The notes under the pieces are model-generated. The model was not told the DNA's origin, searched no databases, and worked only from the letters and a program-made list of their open reading frames with translations. A stretch of 13,217 bases of DNA, taken from assembly GCA_938002705.1 (NCBI GenBank), contig CALLAG010000334.1:1-13217 (forward strand). Reading direction: 5' to 3'. The DNA is from an uncultured Saprospiraceae bacterium (GTDB taxonomy: Bacteria > Bacteroidota > Bacteroidia > Chitinophagales > Saprospiraceae). Below, in pieces: positions 7,575 to 13,217 of this stretch. Positions within the stretch are counted from its first letter, which is position 1, and each line of letters opens with the position of its first letter. The position numbers and the translations under genes are program-made.

Positions 7575-7912
7575 TAAGCACTTCTTACAGTTACTTATCG
7601 TATGCAATAGTTATGATCACAGCAGCGGCTTTCTTCTCTTGCAAGAGCCAAAAGAATGATATGAAAGCCCCTCTATACAAAACTGATATGCTCCAACTCG
7701 ACTTAGCTGATAAGATGGACCCTAAGCGAATAGTAGCCAGTTTCCCATCATTAGGGTTAGAATATATATGTAGCTTAAATGAGGAAAATAATATTGCTGT
7801 CTATACCATAGATCTATCAAAAACCAATCTTACTAAAGCGATCAAGTTCTTAGATAAGGAGGTGGGTGTGGAATCGGCAGCACTTACATTAGGGTGTGAC
7901 GTTAGGGAATAA
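7571..7912 (+). CDS. Small lipoprotein with inhibitor I9/prodomain-like pattern, coupled to the carboxypeptidase
   Basis: A 113-residue predicted lipoprotein. The ATG at 7571 overlaps the TGA of the carboxypeptidase (ATGA, 7571-7574), the classic arrangement for coupled translation. A hydrophobic segment leads to Phe-Phe-Ser-Cys with Cys-24 as the likely lipidated residue. An in-frame ATG at 7541 would add ten residues including the only Lys in the n-region; I prefer 7571 for the overlap, but the absence of a positive charge before the hydrophobic run keeps the start uncertain. Residues 41-107 read like a small alpha-beta sandwich: a strand LQLDLADK, DPKRIVASFPSLGLEY, then NNIAVYTIDL, a helix TKAIKFLDKE and VGVESAAL. 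This is the order of elements in subtilisin prodomains and I9 inhibitors (strand, helix, GL strand, central strand, helix, V-x-x-A). That relation is pattern-based inference. It may inhibit, fold or anchor the neighbouring peptidase, or be unrelated in function. Confidence 0.75.
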   Translation: MISTSYSYLSYAIVMITAAAFFSCKSQKNDMKAPLYKTDMLQLDLADKMDPKRIVASFPSLGLEYICSLNEENNIAVYTIDLSKTNLTKAIKFLDKEVGVESAALTLGCDVRE

Positions 7913-7916
7913 TTTT

Positions 7917-7965
7917 GTAAGGGTTTAAAGGTGTAAGGGTGTAAAGGAATAAGGGTTTTAGGGTT
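7917..7965 (+). repeat. G-rich tandem array, 16-base unit with 8-base sub-period
   Basis: Three 16-base units: GTAAGGGTTTAAAGGT (7917-7932), GTAAGGGTGTAAAGGA (7933-7948) and ATAAGGGTTTTAGGGT (7949-7964). In the finer frame, six 8-mers from 7918 follow TAAGGGTK / TAAAGGNN. It begins four bases after the lipoprotein stop and ends 96 bases before the helicase start. Four GGG runs on the plus strand (7921, 7937, 7953, 7961) could in principle form a weak quadruplex. It is non-coding and no terminator hairpin is seen in it. Confidence 0.85.
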
Positions 7966-8050
7966 TTGGAAAATTAGTAACATCGGTATCTGGATAGCTA
8001 CTCTGTAAAAAATAATCTGCTAAATCTACACATTAGACAATATTCTCTAC

Positions 8051-8057
8051 TACTTTG
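8051..8057 (+). promoter_or_regulatory. Possible -7 element close to the helicase start
   Basis: TACTTTG (followed by CAAG and the ATG at 8062) resembles the Bacteroidota -7 box TAnnTTTG with one base less between TA and TTTG. If used, the leader would be only a few bases long. No TTG lies at the expected distance upstream, so this is a weak call. Confidence 0.3.
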
Positions 8058-8061
8058 CAAG

Positions 8062-9429
8062 ATGAAGACGTTCGAAGATTTTAAGATCAAAAAGCAATTG
8101 TACAATGCTATTGTGGATTTAGGCTTAGAAAAGCCAACTCCTATTCAGCAAGAGTCCTTCTCTCCTATACTTGCGGGTAATGATTTTGTGGGTATAGCAC
8201 AGACAGGAACTGGGAAAACCTTCGCTTACCTACTGCCGATATTACAAGATCTTAAGTACTCAGAACAACCACACCCCAGAGTACTCATCCTCGTACCCAC
8301 TAGAGAACTCGTCATACAGATGATGGAAGAGATCAACAAGCTCATCCCATACATCAGCACAAGAGTCGTAGGCGTATACGGTGGCACCAATATAAAAACT
8401 CAGAAAAAAGCGATAGGTGATGGCATAGATATAATCGTAGGTACACCAAGGCGATTATACGATCTTGCGCTAACTAATGTGCTTAGATTAAAATTCATAA
8501 AAAAGCTGGTTATAGACGAAGTCGATATCATGCTCGACTTTGGATACAAAACGCAGATAAGAAATATATTCGAGTATCTACCTCGCAAACGTCAGAATAT
8601 ACTCTTCTCTGCTACTATGACCACCTATGTCGATGACTTGATAGATGGATTTCTCATTAATCCCGTTAAGAAAACGATCTCTATAAGTGGTACGCCACTA
8701 GACACTATCAGTCAGGAGTGCTATGCTGCGCCTAATTTCTATACTAAGGTCAATCTACTTAAGCACTTATTAAGCGATAAAGCAGAATTCAATAAGGTTC
8801 TCATTTTTACATCGACAAAAAATAACGCCGATAGATTATTCGAAGCATTAGAAATAGATTTCGCATCAGAAGTTTCTGTCATTCACTCCAGTAAGACACA
8901 GAGTCATCGCTCTACATCTATAGAAAATTTTGAGAATGGTACGAGTAGAATACTTATAGCGACAGACGTCATAGCTCGTGGTATTGATATCGAAAAGATA
9001 AGTACTGTCATCAGTTTTGACACATCATTCTATGCAGAGAATTATATCCACCGTATAGGTCGTACAGGTAGAGCTGAAGAGCAAGGAAGATCTATCCTAC
9101 TCTACAGCGAAAAAGAAACTGAGCTTAAAGAAGCCATTGAAAAATTAATGAATTACACTATTCCAGTAAGAGAGCTTCCTGCCGAGGTAGAGATCTCTAC
9201 TCAGCTCACTCCTGAAGAAAGAAAGATTTTATTCCCCGAAGAGGAAGAGGAAGTAATCATAGAAGTAGAACGTGAAGGTGGTGCAGCCTTTCACGAGAAG
9301 TCAGCTAAGAATAGTAAGGTGAATGCAGAAAGAAAAAGTTATAAAAGAAAGCTGCAAGAGAGATATAAGAAACCTATCAAGCGTGGTGATAAGATCCAGA
9401 ATATGAAAGCCAAGAAGAGAAAGAGATAG
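8062..9429 (+). CDS. DEAD-box-family ATP-dependent RNA helicase (motif II = DEVD)
   Basis: A 455-residue cytoplasmic RNA helicase, of normal length for the bacterial RhlE/CsdA-like group; these unwind short RNA duplexes in ribosome assembly or mRNA turnover. All core motifs are seen in order: Q motif (Phe-4 and KPTPIQQ, Gln-29), motif I AQTGTGKT (46-53), Ia PTREL (79-83), GG (107-108), Ib TPR (128-130), motif II DEVD (152-155), III SAT (183-185), IV LIFT (247-250), V TDVIARGID (301-309), VI HRIGRTGR (330-337). Val-154 replaces the usual Ala of DEAD; the ATP-binding acidic residues are kept, so activity is expected. The C-terminal tail (about 375-455) has an acidic run of five Glu (393-397), then a long lysine/arginine-rich stretch ending KKRKR, typical of RNA-binding tails. 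Which member of the family it is cannot be assigned. It stands alone, followed by a tandem array and a convergent gene. Confidence 0.95.
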   Translation: MKTFEDFKIKKQLYNAIVDLGLEKPTPIQQESFSPILAGNDFVGIAQTGTGKTFAYLLPILQDLKYSEQPHPRVLILVPTRELVIQMMEEINKLIPYISTRVVGVYGGTNIKTQKKAIGDGIDIIVGTPRRLYDLALTNVLRLKFIKKLVIDEVDIMLDFGYKTQIRNIFEYLPRKRQNILFSATMTTYVDDLIDGFLINPVKKTISISGTPLDTISQECYAAPNFYTKVNLLKHLLSDKAEFNKVLIFTSTKNNADRLFEALEIDFASEVSVIHSSKTQSHRSTSIENFENGTSRILIATDVIARGIDIEKISTVISFDTSFYAENYIHRIGRTGRAEEQGRSILLYSEKETELKEAIEKLMNYTIPVRELPAEVEISTQLTPEERKILFPEEEEEVIIEVEREGGAAFHEKSAKNSKVNAERKSYKRKLQERYKKPIKRGDKIQNMKAKKRKR

Positions 9430-9433
9430 TGCT

Positions 9434-9503
9434 TTAATGGTTAATGGTTAATGGTTAATTATTAATGATTAACGGTTAATGGTTAATGATTAACGGTTAA
9501 AGA
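9434..9503. repeat. Seven-base tandem array TTAAYGR between convergent genes
   Basis: Ten units of seven bases: three exact TTAATGG (9434-9454), TTAATTA, TTAATGA, TTAACGG, TTAATGG, TTAATGA, TTAACGG and a last TTAAAGA (9497-9503). TTAATGA-TTAACGG-TTA recurs (from 9462 and from 9483), so part of the array has a 21-base higher-order repeat. It begins four bases after the helicase stop. The last unit supplies the stop codon of the oxidase on the other strand (TTA at 9497-9499). GTTAAT (9454-9459) and ATTAAC (9468-9473) could make a weak hairpin. No strong terminator is present for either gene. Confidence 0.9.
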
Positions 9504-10882
9504 ATCTTACCCGGATTTAATATTCCCTTGGGGTCCATCATTTTTTTCAATCCATTCATGAGTTGTATCTCTTCTGGAGTTCTGCAGATAGGAAGATATT
9601 TCTTCTTATGTAAGCCTATACCATGCTCAGCAGATACAGAGCCACCAATGGCCTGCAAAGGCGTATAGATGACCTCATTAATGGCATTTATTAACTCTTC
9701 AGTTTGCTCTTGCTTACCGATTATAAAATGGATATTACCATCAGCAACATGACCGAATGCATAGATATTATCTACTTTCGGAATCGCTTTAATCTTATCA
9801 TATATCTGACTTACCAGATCACCAATTAATGGAATAGGAACACTTATATCAAAGTGCTGACCATTATCACATTGAGATGCAATAACATGTACATCTTCTC
9901 GGATTTTCCAGAACCACTCTAAGTCAGAATCGGTGTGTGCTATCACAGCATCTAAGATATATTCTTTTTCTAATGCTACTTCCAGTAACTCTTGTAATCT
10001 CTCTCTGTCTTGATCTTGATCGCTACCTAAGCTTTCTAAGAGTACATAATAATTATAATCATATGGTAACGGAGGCTTAGTAGTGGCTGGCGGAGATGTC
10101 ATGACCTGATAGGTATTCTTCCATATCAACTCATACCCACTTAAGGTACCTGCCAGATGACTATCCATAAATTTCAAAAAAGAAATAACTTTCTCATAAT
10201 CATCGAATCCTACAAAAGCACTATTTCTACTCTTAGGGGCTTCGACTAACTTCACAACAGCTCTCGTAATAACGCCTAATGTACCTTCAGAACCTATAAA
10301 CAACTGCTTGAGATCATAACCAGAATTATCTTTTATGATTTTCTTCATAGAAGATATTATAGTCCCGTCAGCAAGAACAGCTTCTAATCCTAATATCAAA
10401 TTCCGAGTCATCCCATATCTAAACACCCTTAGCCCTCCAGCATTAGTAGAGATAACGCCTCCCATCTGAGCAGATCCCTTAGCTCCAAAATTCAATGGGA
10501 AAAGTAGATCTTTCTCTTTAGCTGCATTCTGTACATTCTCTAATAGAACACCAGACTGTAATGTCATCGTACGACTCTGAGCATCTACTTCTTCGATATT
10601 CGTCATCTTTTCCATAGAGATGATGACTTCGTCACCATTCGTCTCAGTAGCTCCTACAAGATTAGTCAGGCCACCATATACAATAACAGACTGATCCTGA
10701 GCATGACAAGTACTCATAATAAGCGATACATCCTCAGTCGAAGCTGGTAGAATAAGAGCAAGCGCCTTAAGTGGTTCCGACATATGCCATATGTGATGAT
10801 ACCTGTCATTCAGTTGATCTCCACTAAGGACCTTAGCTTTACCTAACAAGCCTTCAAGCGTCTCTATTATCGTATTCTTCAT
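9497..10882 (-). CDS. FAD-binding oxidase, D-lactate/glycolate/2-hydroxyglutarate dehydrogenase type
   Basis: A 461-residue flavoenzyme of the vanillyl-alcohol-oxidase fold, expected to oxidise a D-2-hydroxy acid to a 2-oxo acid and pass electrons to a quinone, cytochrome or electron-transfer flavoprotein. The N-terminal FAD-binding half (about 38-215) shows the pyrophosphate-binding YGGLTNLVGA (69-78), GGVISTNAGG (141-150), RYGMTRN and GSEGTLG (197-203). The C-terminal substrate half (about 220-461) shows FGHVADGNIHF (376-386), whose histidines bind metal or substrate in relatives, then SAEHGIG (417-423) and the closing DPKGILNPGK. Length matches GlcD/LldD-unrelated D-lactate dehydrogenases. 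No iron-sulfur domain is fused and no glcE/glcF partner is nearby, so a stand-alone D-lactate or 2-hydroxyglutarate dehydrogenase is likelier than a glycolate oxidase subunit. It reads opposite to the helicase (convergent) and divergent from the GH2 gene, with 125 bases between starts. Confidence 0.93.
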   Translation of the reverse strand: MKNTIIETLEGLLGKAKVLSGDQLNDRYHHIWHMSEPLKALALILPASTEDVSLIMSTCHAQDQSVIVYGGLTNLVGATETNGDEVIISMEKMTNIEEVDAQSRTMTLQSGVLLENVQNAAKEKDLLFPLNFGAKGSAQMGGVISTNAGGLRVFRYGMTRNLILGLEAVLADGTIISSMKKIIKDNSGYDLKQLFIGSEGTLGVITRAVVKLVEAPKSRNSAFVGFDDYEKVISFLKFMDSHLAGTLSGYELIWKNTYQVMTSPPATTKPPLPYDYNYYVLLESLGSDQDQDRERLQELLEVALEKEYILDAVIAHTDSDLEWFWKIREDVHVIASQCDNGQHFDISVPIPLIGDLVSQIYDKIKAIPKVDNIYAFGHVADGNIHFIIGKQEQTEELINAINEVIYTPLQAIGGSVSAEHGIGLHKKKYLPICRTPEEIQLMNGLKKMMDPKGILNPGKIL

Positions 10883-11007
10883 AATGGCTTAAAATTAAAA
10901 ATTATATCTGAATGATGAGCCGGCCGCTTAATTGTCAGAATTCTTATTTCTATATTTAGAGGATAAAGGCATTCTTATCTTCATATAGCACACGAAAATT
11001 AAATTCA

Positions 11008-12831
11008 ATGACAAAGGCATTATCACTTATCTTTTTCTTAGTATTAATTACATCGTCTATATTCTCTCAGGATCCTCTGATCGCCAATGTCTATAATCGT
11101 AACACCACTTCGCTTAATGGTGACTGGAAGTACATCATAGATCCATATGAGAATGGATACTATAACTATCGGTATGAGCCTTTTGACCAGCAGGAATCTC
11201 CATGGGCAAGTGCTTTTTTCTTGAACTCAAAACCTAAAAATCCAGCTGACCTCATAGAATATGATTTTGATCAGATGGAAGACATCCAAGTCCCTGGTGA
11301 CTGGAACAGCCAAGATCCAAGGCTACTTTATTATGAAGGTACTTTGTGGTATAAGAAGTCATTCAATTATACTTCTAATGATGCCGCATCAAGAGCTTTT
11401 CTATATTTCGAAGCATCTAATTACAAAACTGAAGTCTATCTCAATGGCAGAAAGTTAGGTACACACATAGGTGGGTTCACGCCTTTTAATTTTGAGATCA
11501 CAGATATCATCAAAGAGAAAGATAACTTCTTAATAGTAAAAGTCGATAACAAAAGACTGAAGGAAGGCATACCTACATTAAATACCGACTGGTGGAATTA
11601 CGGTGGCCTGACAAGAGATGTGAAACTTATCGAGACAGCCCCAAATTTTATACAAGATTACTTCATACAATTAGATCAAAATGATAACAAAAAGATCAAA
11701 GGCTATGTAAAGTTAAACGGTAATGATATCGCAGAAAAGCAAGTCAGAATCTTAATCCCAGAATTAGATATAAATGAAGCATATAAAACAGATAATGAAG
11801 GGCATATAACTCTCGATATACACCATGACAATATAGAATACTGGTCAGTAGACAAGCCAAAGTTGTATGATGTGTCTATCCAATCAAGCGAATCAAAAAC
11901 AACAGATCAAATAGGCTTCAGAACTATACGAACTGAAGGAACAGAAATCCTGCTAAATGATAAACCCATCTATCTCAAAGGCATTTCTATACATGAAGAA
12001 AGTCCGATAAGTGGAGGACGTGGTCACTCCCAAGAGGATGCAGAACAACTACTTACATGGGCCCAAGAATTAGGATGCAATTATGTGAGATTAGCTCATT
12101 ATCCACATAACGAACACATGGTAAGATTAGCTGACAAAAAAGGCATATTAGTATGGGAAGAAAACCCAGTCTACTGGACCATCTCATGGGACAATAAGGA
12201 TACTTATCAAAATGCTGAAAACCAACTCTCAGAATTAATAGAACGCGATAAAAACAGAGCCAGCGTCATCATATGGTCTATGGCCAATGAAACGCCTAAT
12301 GTCCCAGCAAGAAATATTTTTCTTACGAAGTTATCAGAATATACACGAGCAAAAGATGACACCCGACTTATCAGTGCTGCGTTAGAGCAGAAAGATTATA
12401 ATGGTAATCCATTAGTTAGAACTATAGAAGATCCATACGCAGAAGTAGTAGATATATTAAGCTTCAATCAGTACATAGGCTGGTATGATGGACTACCAGA
12501 AAAATGCGAAACTATCTCATGGAAAATAGAACAAGACAAACCTGTCCTTATCTCAGAGTTTGGTGCAGGTGCTAAGCATGGCCTTCATGGCGACAAGAAT
12601 GCAAGGTGGACGGAAGAGTACCAAGAAGATCTATATATCAAGACCTTAGCCATGCTGGACAATATCGAAAATATACAAGGCATCTCACCATGGATACTCA
12701 TCGACTTTAGATCACCGAGAAGAGTACTTCCTAAAATCCAAGATGGGTGGAATCGTAAGGGGCTTATGTCTGAAGATGGTAATAGAAAAAAAGCCTTTTA
12801 TGTACTTCAGAAATATTATGAGAAGAAGTAG
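11008..12831 (+). CDS. Secreted glycoside hydrolase family 2, beta-glucuronidase-like
   Basis: A 607-residue exported glycosidase. Signal peptide 1-20 (ending SSIFS-Q). Then the three GH2 domains: jelly-roll sugar-binding domain (about 24-212, with SLNGDWKYI and WYKKSF), immunoglobulin-like sandwich (about 213-305), and catalytic TIM barrel (about 308-607). Acid/base Glu-428 is in WSMANETPN and nucleophile Glu-517 in ISEFGAGAKHGLHG, both in the family's usual setting. Asn-582 and Lys-584 in WNRKG match the N-x-K motif of E. coli beta-glucuronidase, which binds the carboxylate of glucuronic acid, and the following segment up to VLQKYY also aligns with that enzyme's C-terminus. Total length is also that of beta-glucuronidase (about 600) rather than beta-galactosidase (about 1000). 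Hence cleavage of terminal beta-glucuronic (or galacturonic) acid from glycans is the best guess. There is no SusC/D pair nearby; the start has an AT-rich upstream without Shine-Dalgarno. Confidence 0.93.
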   Translation: MTKALSLIFFLVLITSSIFSQDPLIANVYNRNTTSLNGDWKYIIDPYENGYYNYRYEPFDQQESPWASAFFLNSKPKNPADLIEYDFDQMEDIQVPGDWNSQDPRLLYYEGTLWYKKSFNYTSNDAASRAFLYFEASNYKTEVYLNGRKLGTHIGGFTPFNFEITDIIKEKDNFLIVKVDNKRLKEGIPTLNTDWWNYGGLTRDVKLIETAPNFIQDYFIQLDQNDNKKIKGYVKLNGNDIAEKQVRILIPELDINEAYKTDNEGHITLDIHHDNIEYWSVDKPKLYDVSIQSSESKTTDQIGFRTIRTEGTEILLNDKPIYLKGISIHEESPISGGRGHSQEDAEQLLTWAQELGCNYVRLAHYPHNEHMVRLADKKGILVWEENPVYWTISWDNKDTYQNAENQLSELIERDKNRASVIIWSMANETPNVPARNIFLTKLSEYTRAKDDTRLISAALEQKDYNGNPLVRTIEDPYAEVVDILSFNQYIGWYDGLPEKCETISWKIEQDKPVLISEFGAGAKHGLHGDKNARWTEEYQEDLYIKTLAMLDNIENIQGISPWILIDFRSPRRVLPKIQDGWNRKGLMSEDGNRKKAFYVLQKYYEKK

Positions 12832-12870
12832 CGACTGTCTTATTTTTCTAATTCTTTTGGCTAATTCAAT

Positions 12871-13217
12871 TTAAAAAGTTAACCCTACACCCAGTAAGGT
12901 TCTATTATAAAACTGCTTATACGAATACACAGCTTGACTATTAAAGTTGTCTTCAAAAGTAGATACACCAGATGTATTCTGCATATACTGGCTTAACTTT
13001 ATAGACCATTTAAGTTTTTTTCTACTAGCGAATTCAATACCTATTCCTGGCTGAAAATAAACGCCACTTGTGTAAGATCCTCTCCATTGTTGATCACCAG
13101 CTATACCTACTCCTAATGAAGTATCAGCGAACAACATAACCTTGCTTTGCTTTATATTATATCTTCCGTAAGCGAATATGTTTTGGAAAGTATGTTGTTC
13201 CCAGAAAAAACCTGGAA
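12871..13217 (-). CDS. Predicted outer-membrane beta-barrel protein, 5' end outside window
   Basis: The minus-strand frame is open from the right edge (13215) to the TAA at 12871-12873, giving 114 residues; the ATG at 13137 is probably internal because the frame continues upstream of it without a stop. The visible part alternates hydrophobic and polar residues in short strands with turns (IFAYGRYNI, MLFADTSLGVGI, GVYFQPGIGIEF, LKWSIKLSQY) and ends LLGVGLTF with a terminal phenylalanine. This is the pattern of small porin-family or opacity-like outer-membrane barrels of Bacteroidota (about 180-220 residues). No catalytic motif is seen and the function is unknown. It converges on the GH2 gene with only 39 bases between the stops and no clear terminator there. 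Confidence 0.8.
   Translation of the reverse strand, partial: PGFFWEQHTFQNIFAYGRYNIKQSKVMLFADTSLGVGIAGDQQWRGSYTSGVYFQPGIGIEFASRKKLKWSIKLSQYMQNTSGVSTFEDNFNSQAVYSYKQFYNRTLLGVGLTF

Noticed and set aside
7917..9503. The two tandem arrays as CRISPR arrays
   Set aside because: Units are 7-16 bases, directly adjacent and without unique spacers; there are no cas genes.
10918..10928. GC-rich near-palindrome AGCCGGCCGCT in the divergent promoter region 10883-11007
   Set aside because: Stands out in AT-rich DNA but the palindrome has a central mismatch and no known operator matches; too short to call.
10932..10958. TTG and TATATTTA as a promoter for the GH2 gene
   Set aside because: Spacing is 16 bases rather than about 19 and the -7 box has a mismatch; in this base composition it is not convincing.
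12832..12870. Terminator between the convergent GH2 and barrel genes
   Set aside because: T-rich, but no stem of useful length could be built in the 39 bases.

Overview
The window looks like chromosomal DNA of a Bacteroidota bacterium, probably a free-living relative of the Saprospiria/Flavobacteriia type. The evidence is an AT-rich sequence, starts with little or no Shine-Dalgarno signal, a TonB-dependent receptor with an N-terminal carboxypeptidase-regulatory-like domain next to a DUF4249 lipoprotein, a zinc carboxypeptidase with a type IX secretion (T9SS) C-terminal sorting domain, and a secreted GH2 enzyme. The exact taxon cannot be fixed from the window.

Layout from left to right: the 5' part of a GNAT acetyltransferase gene (minus strand, running off the left edge); a divergent AT-rich control region with a candidate promoter and a leader hairpin; a small secreted, highly charged protein of unknown function closed by a strong intrinsic terminator; a two-gene operon of TonB-dependent receptor plus DUF4249 lipoprotein; a 453-base gene-free stretch; a two-gene unit of secreted M14 carboxypeptidase plus a small lipoprotein overlapping by ATGA; a short G-rich tandem array; a DEAD-box-family RNA helicase (motif II reads DEVD); a 7-base tandem array between convergent genes; an FAD-linked oxidase of the D-lactate/glycolate/2-hydroxyglutarate dehydrogenase type (minus); a divergent secreted GH2 enzyme resembling beta-glucuronidase; and the 3' part of a predicted outer-membrane beta-barrel gene (minus, running off the right edge).

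Functionally, the centre of the window is about the cell surface: an outer-membrane receptor with its lipoprotein partner, then an exported peptidase with its own small lipoprotein, and further right a secreted glycosidase. This fits a life of digesting outside polymers, but a single shared pathway is not shown by the sequence.

The least explained parts are non-coding. Positions 4783-4963 form a long, branched, imperfect palindrome (16 base pairs at the outer end, 13 of 15 in an inner stem) between two operons, which may be a structured RNA or a small palindromic mobile element. Two unrelated tandem arrays (8/16-base and 7-base periods) each begin four bases after a stop codon. The small lipoprotein overlapping the carboxypeptidase has a pattern like a subtilisin-type inhibitor/prodomain and may be a dedicated partner of it. 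I see no clear phage, CRISPR or complete insertion sequence.
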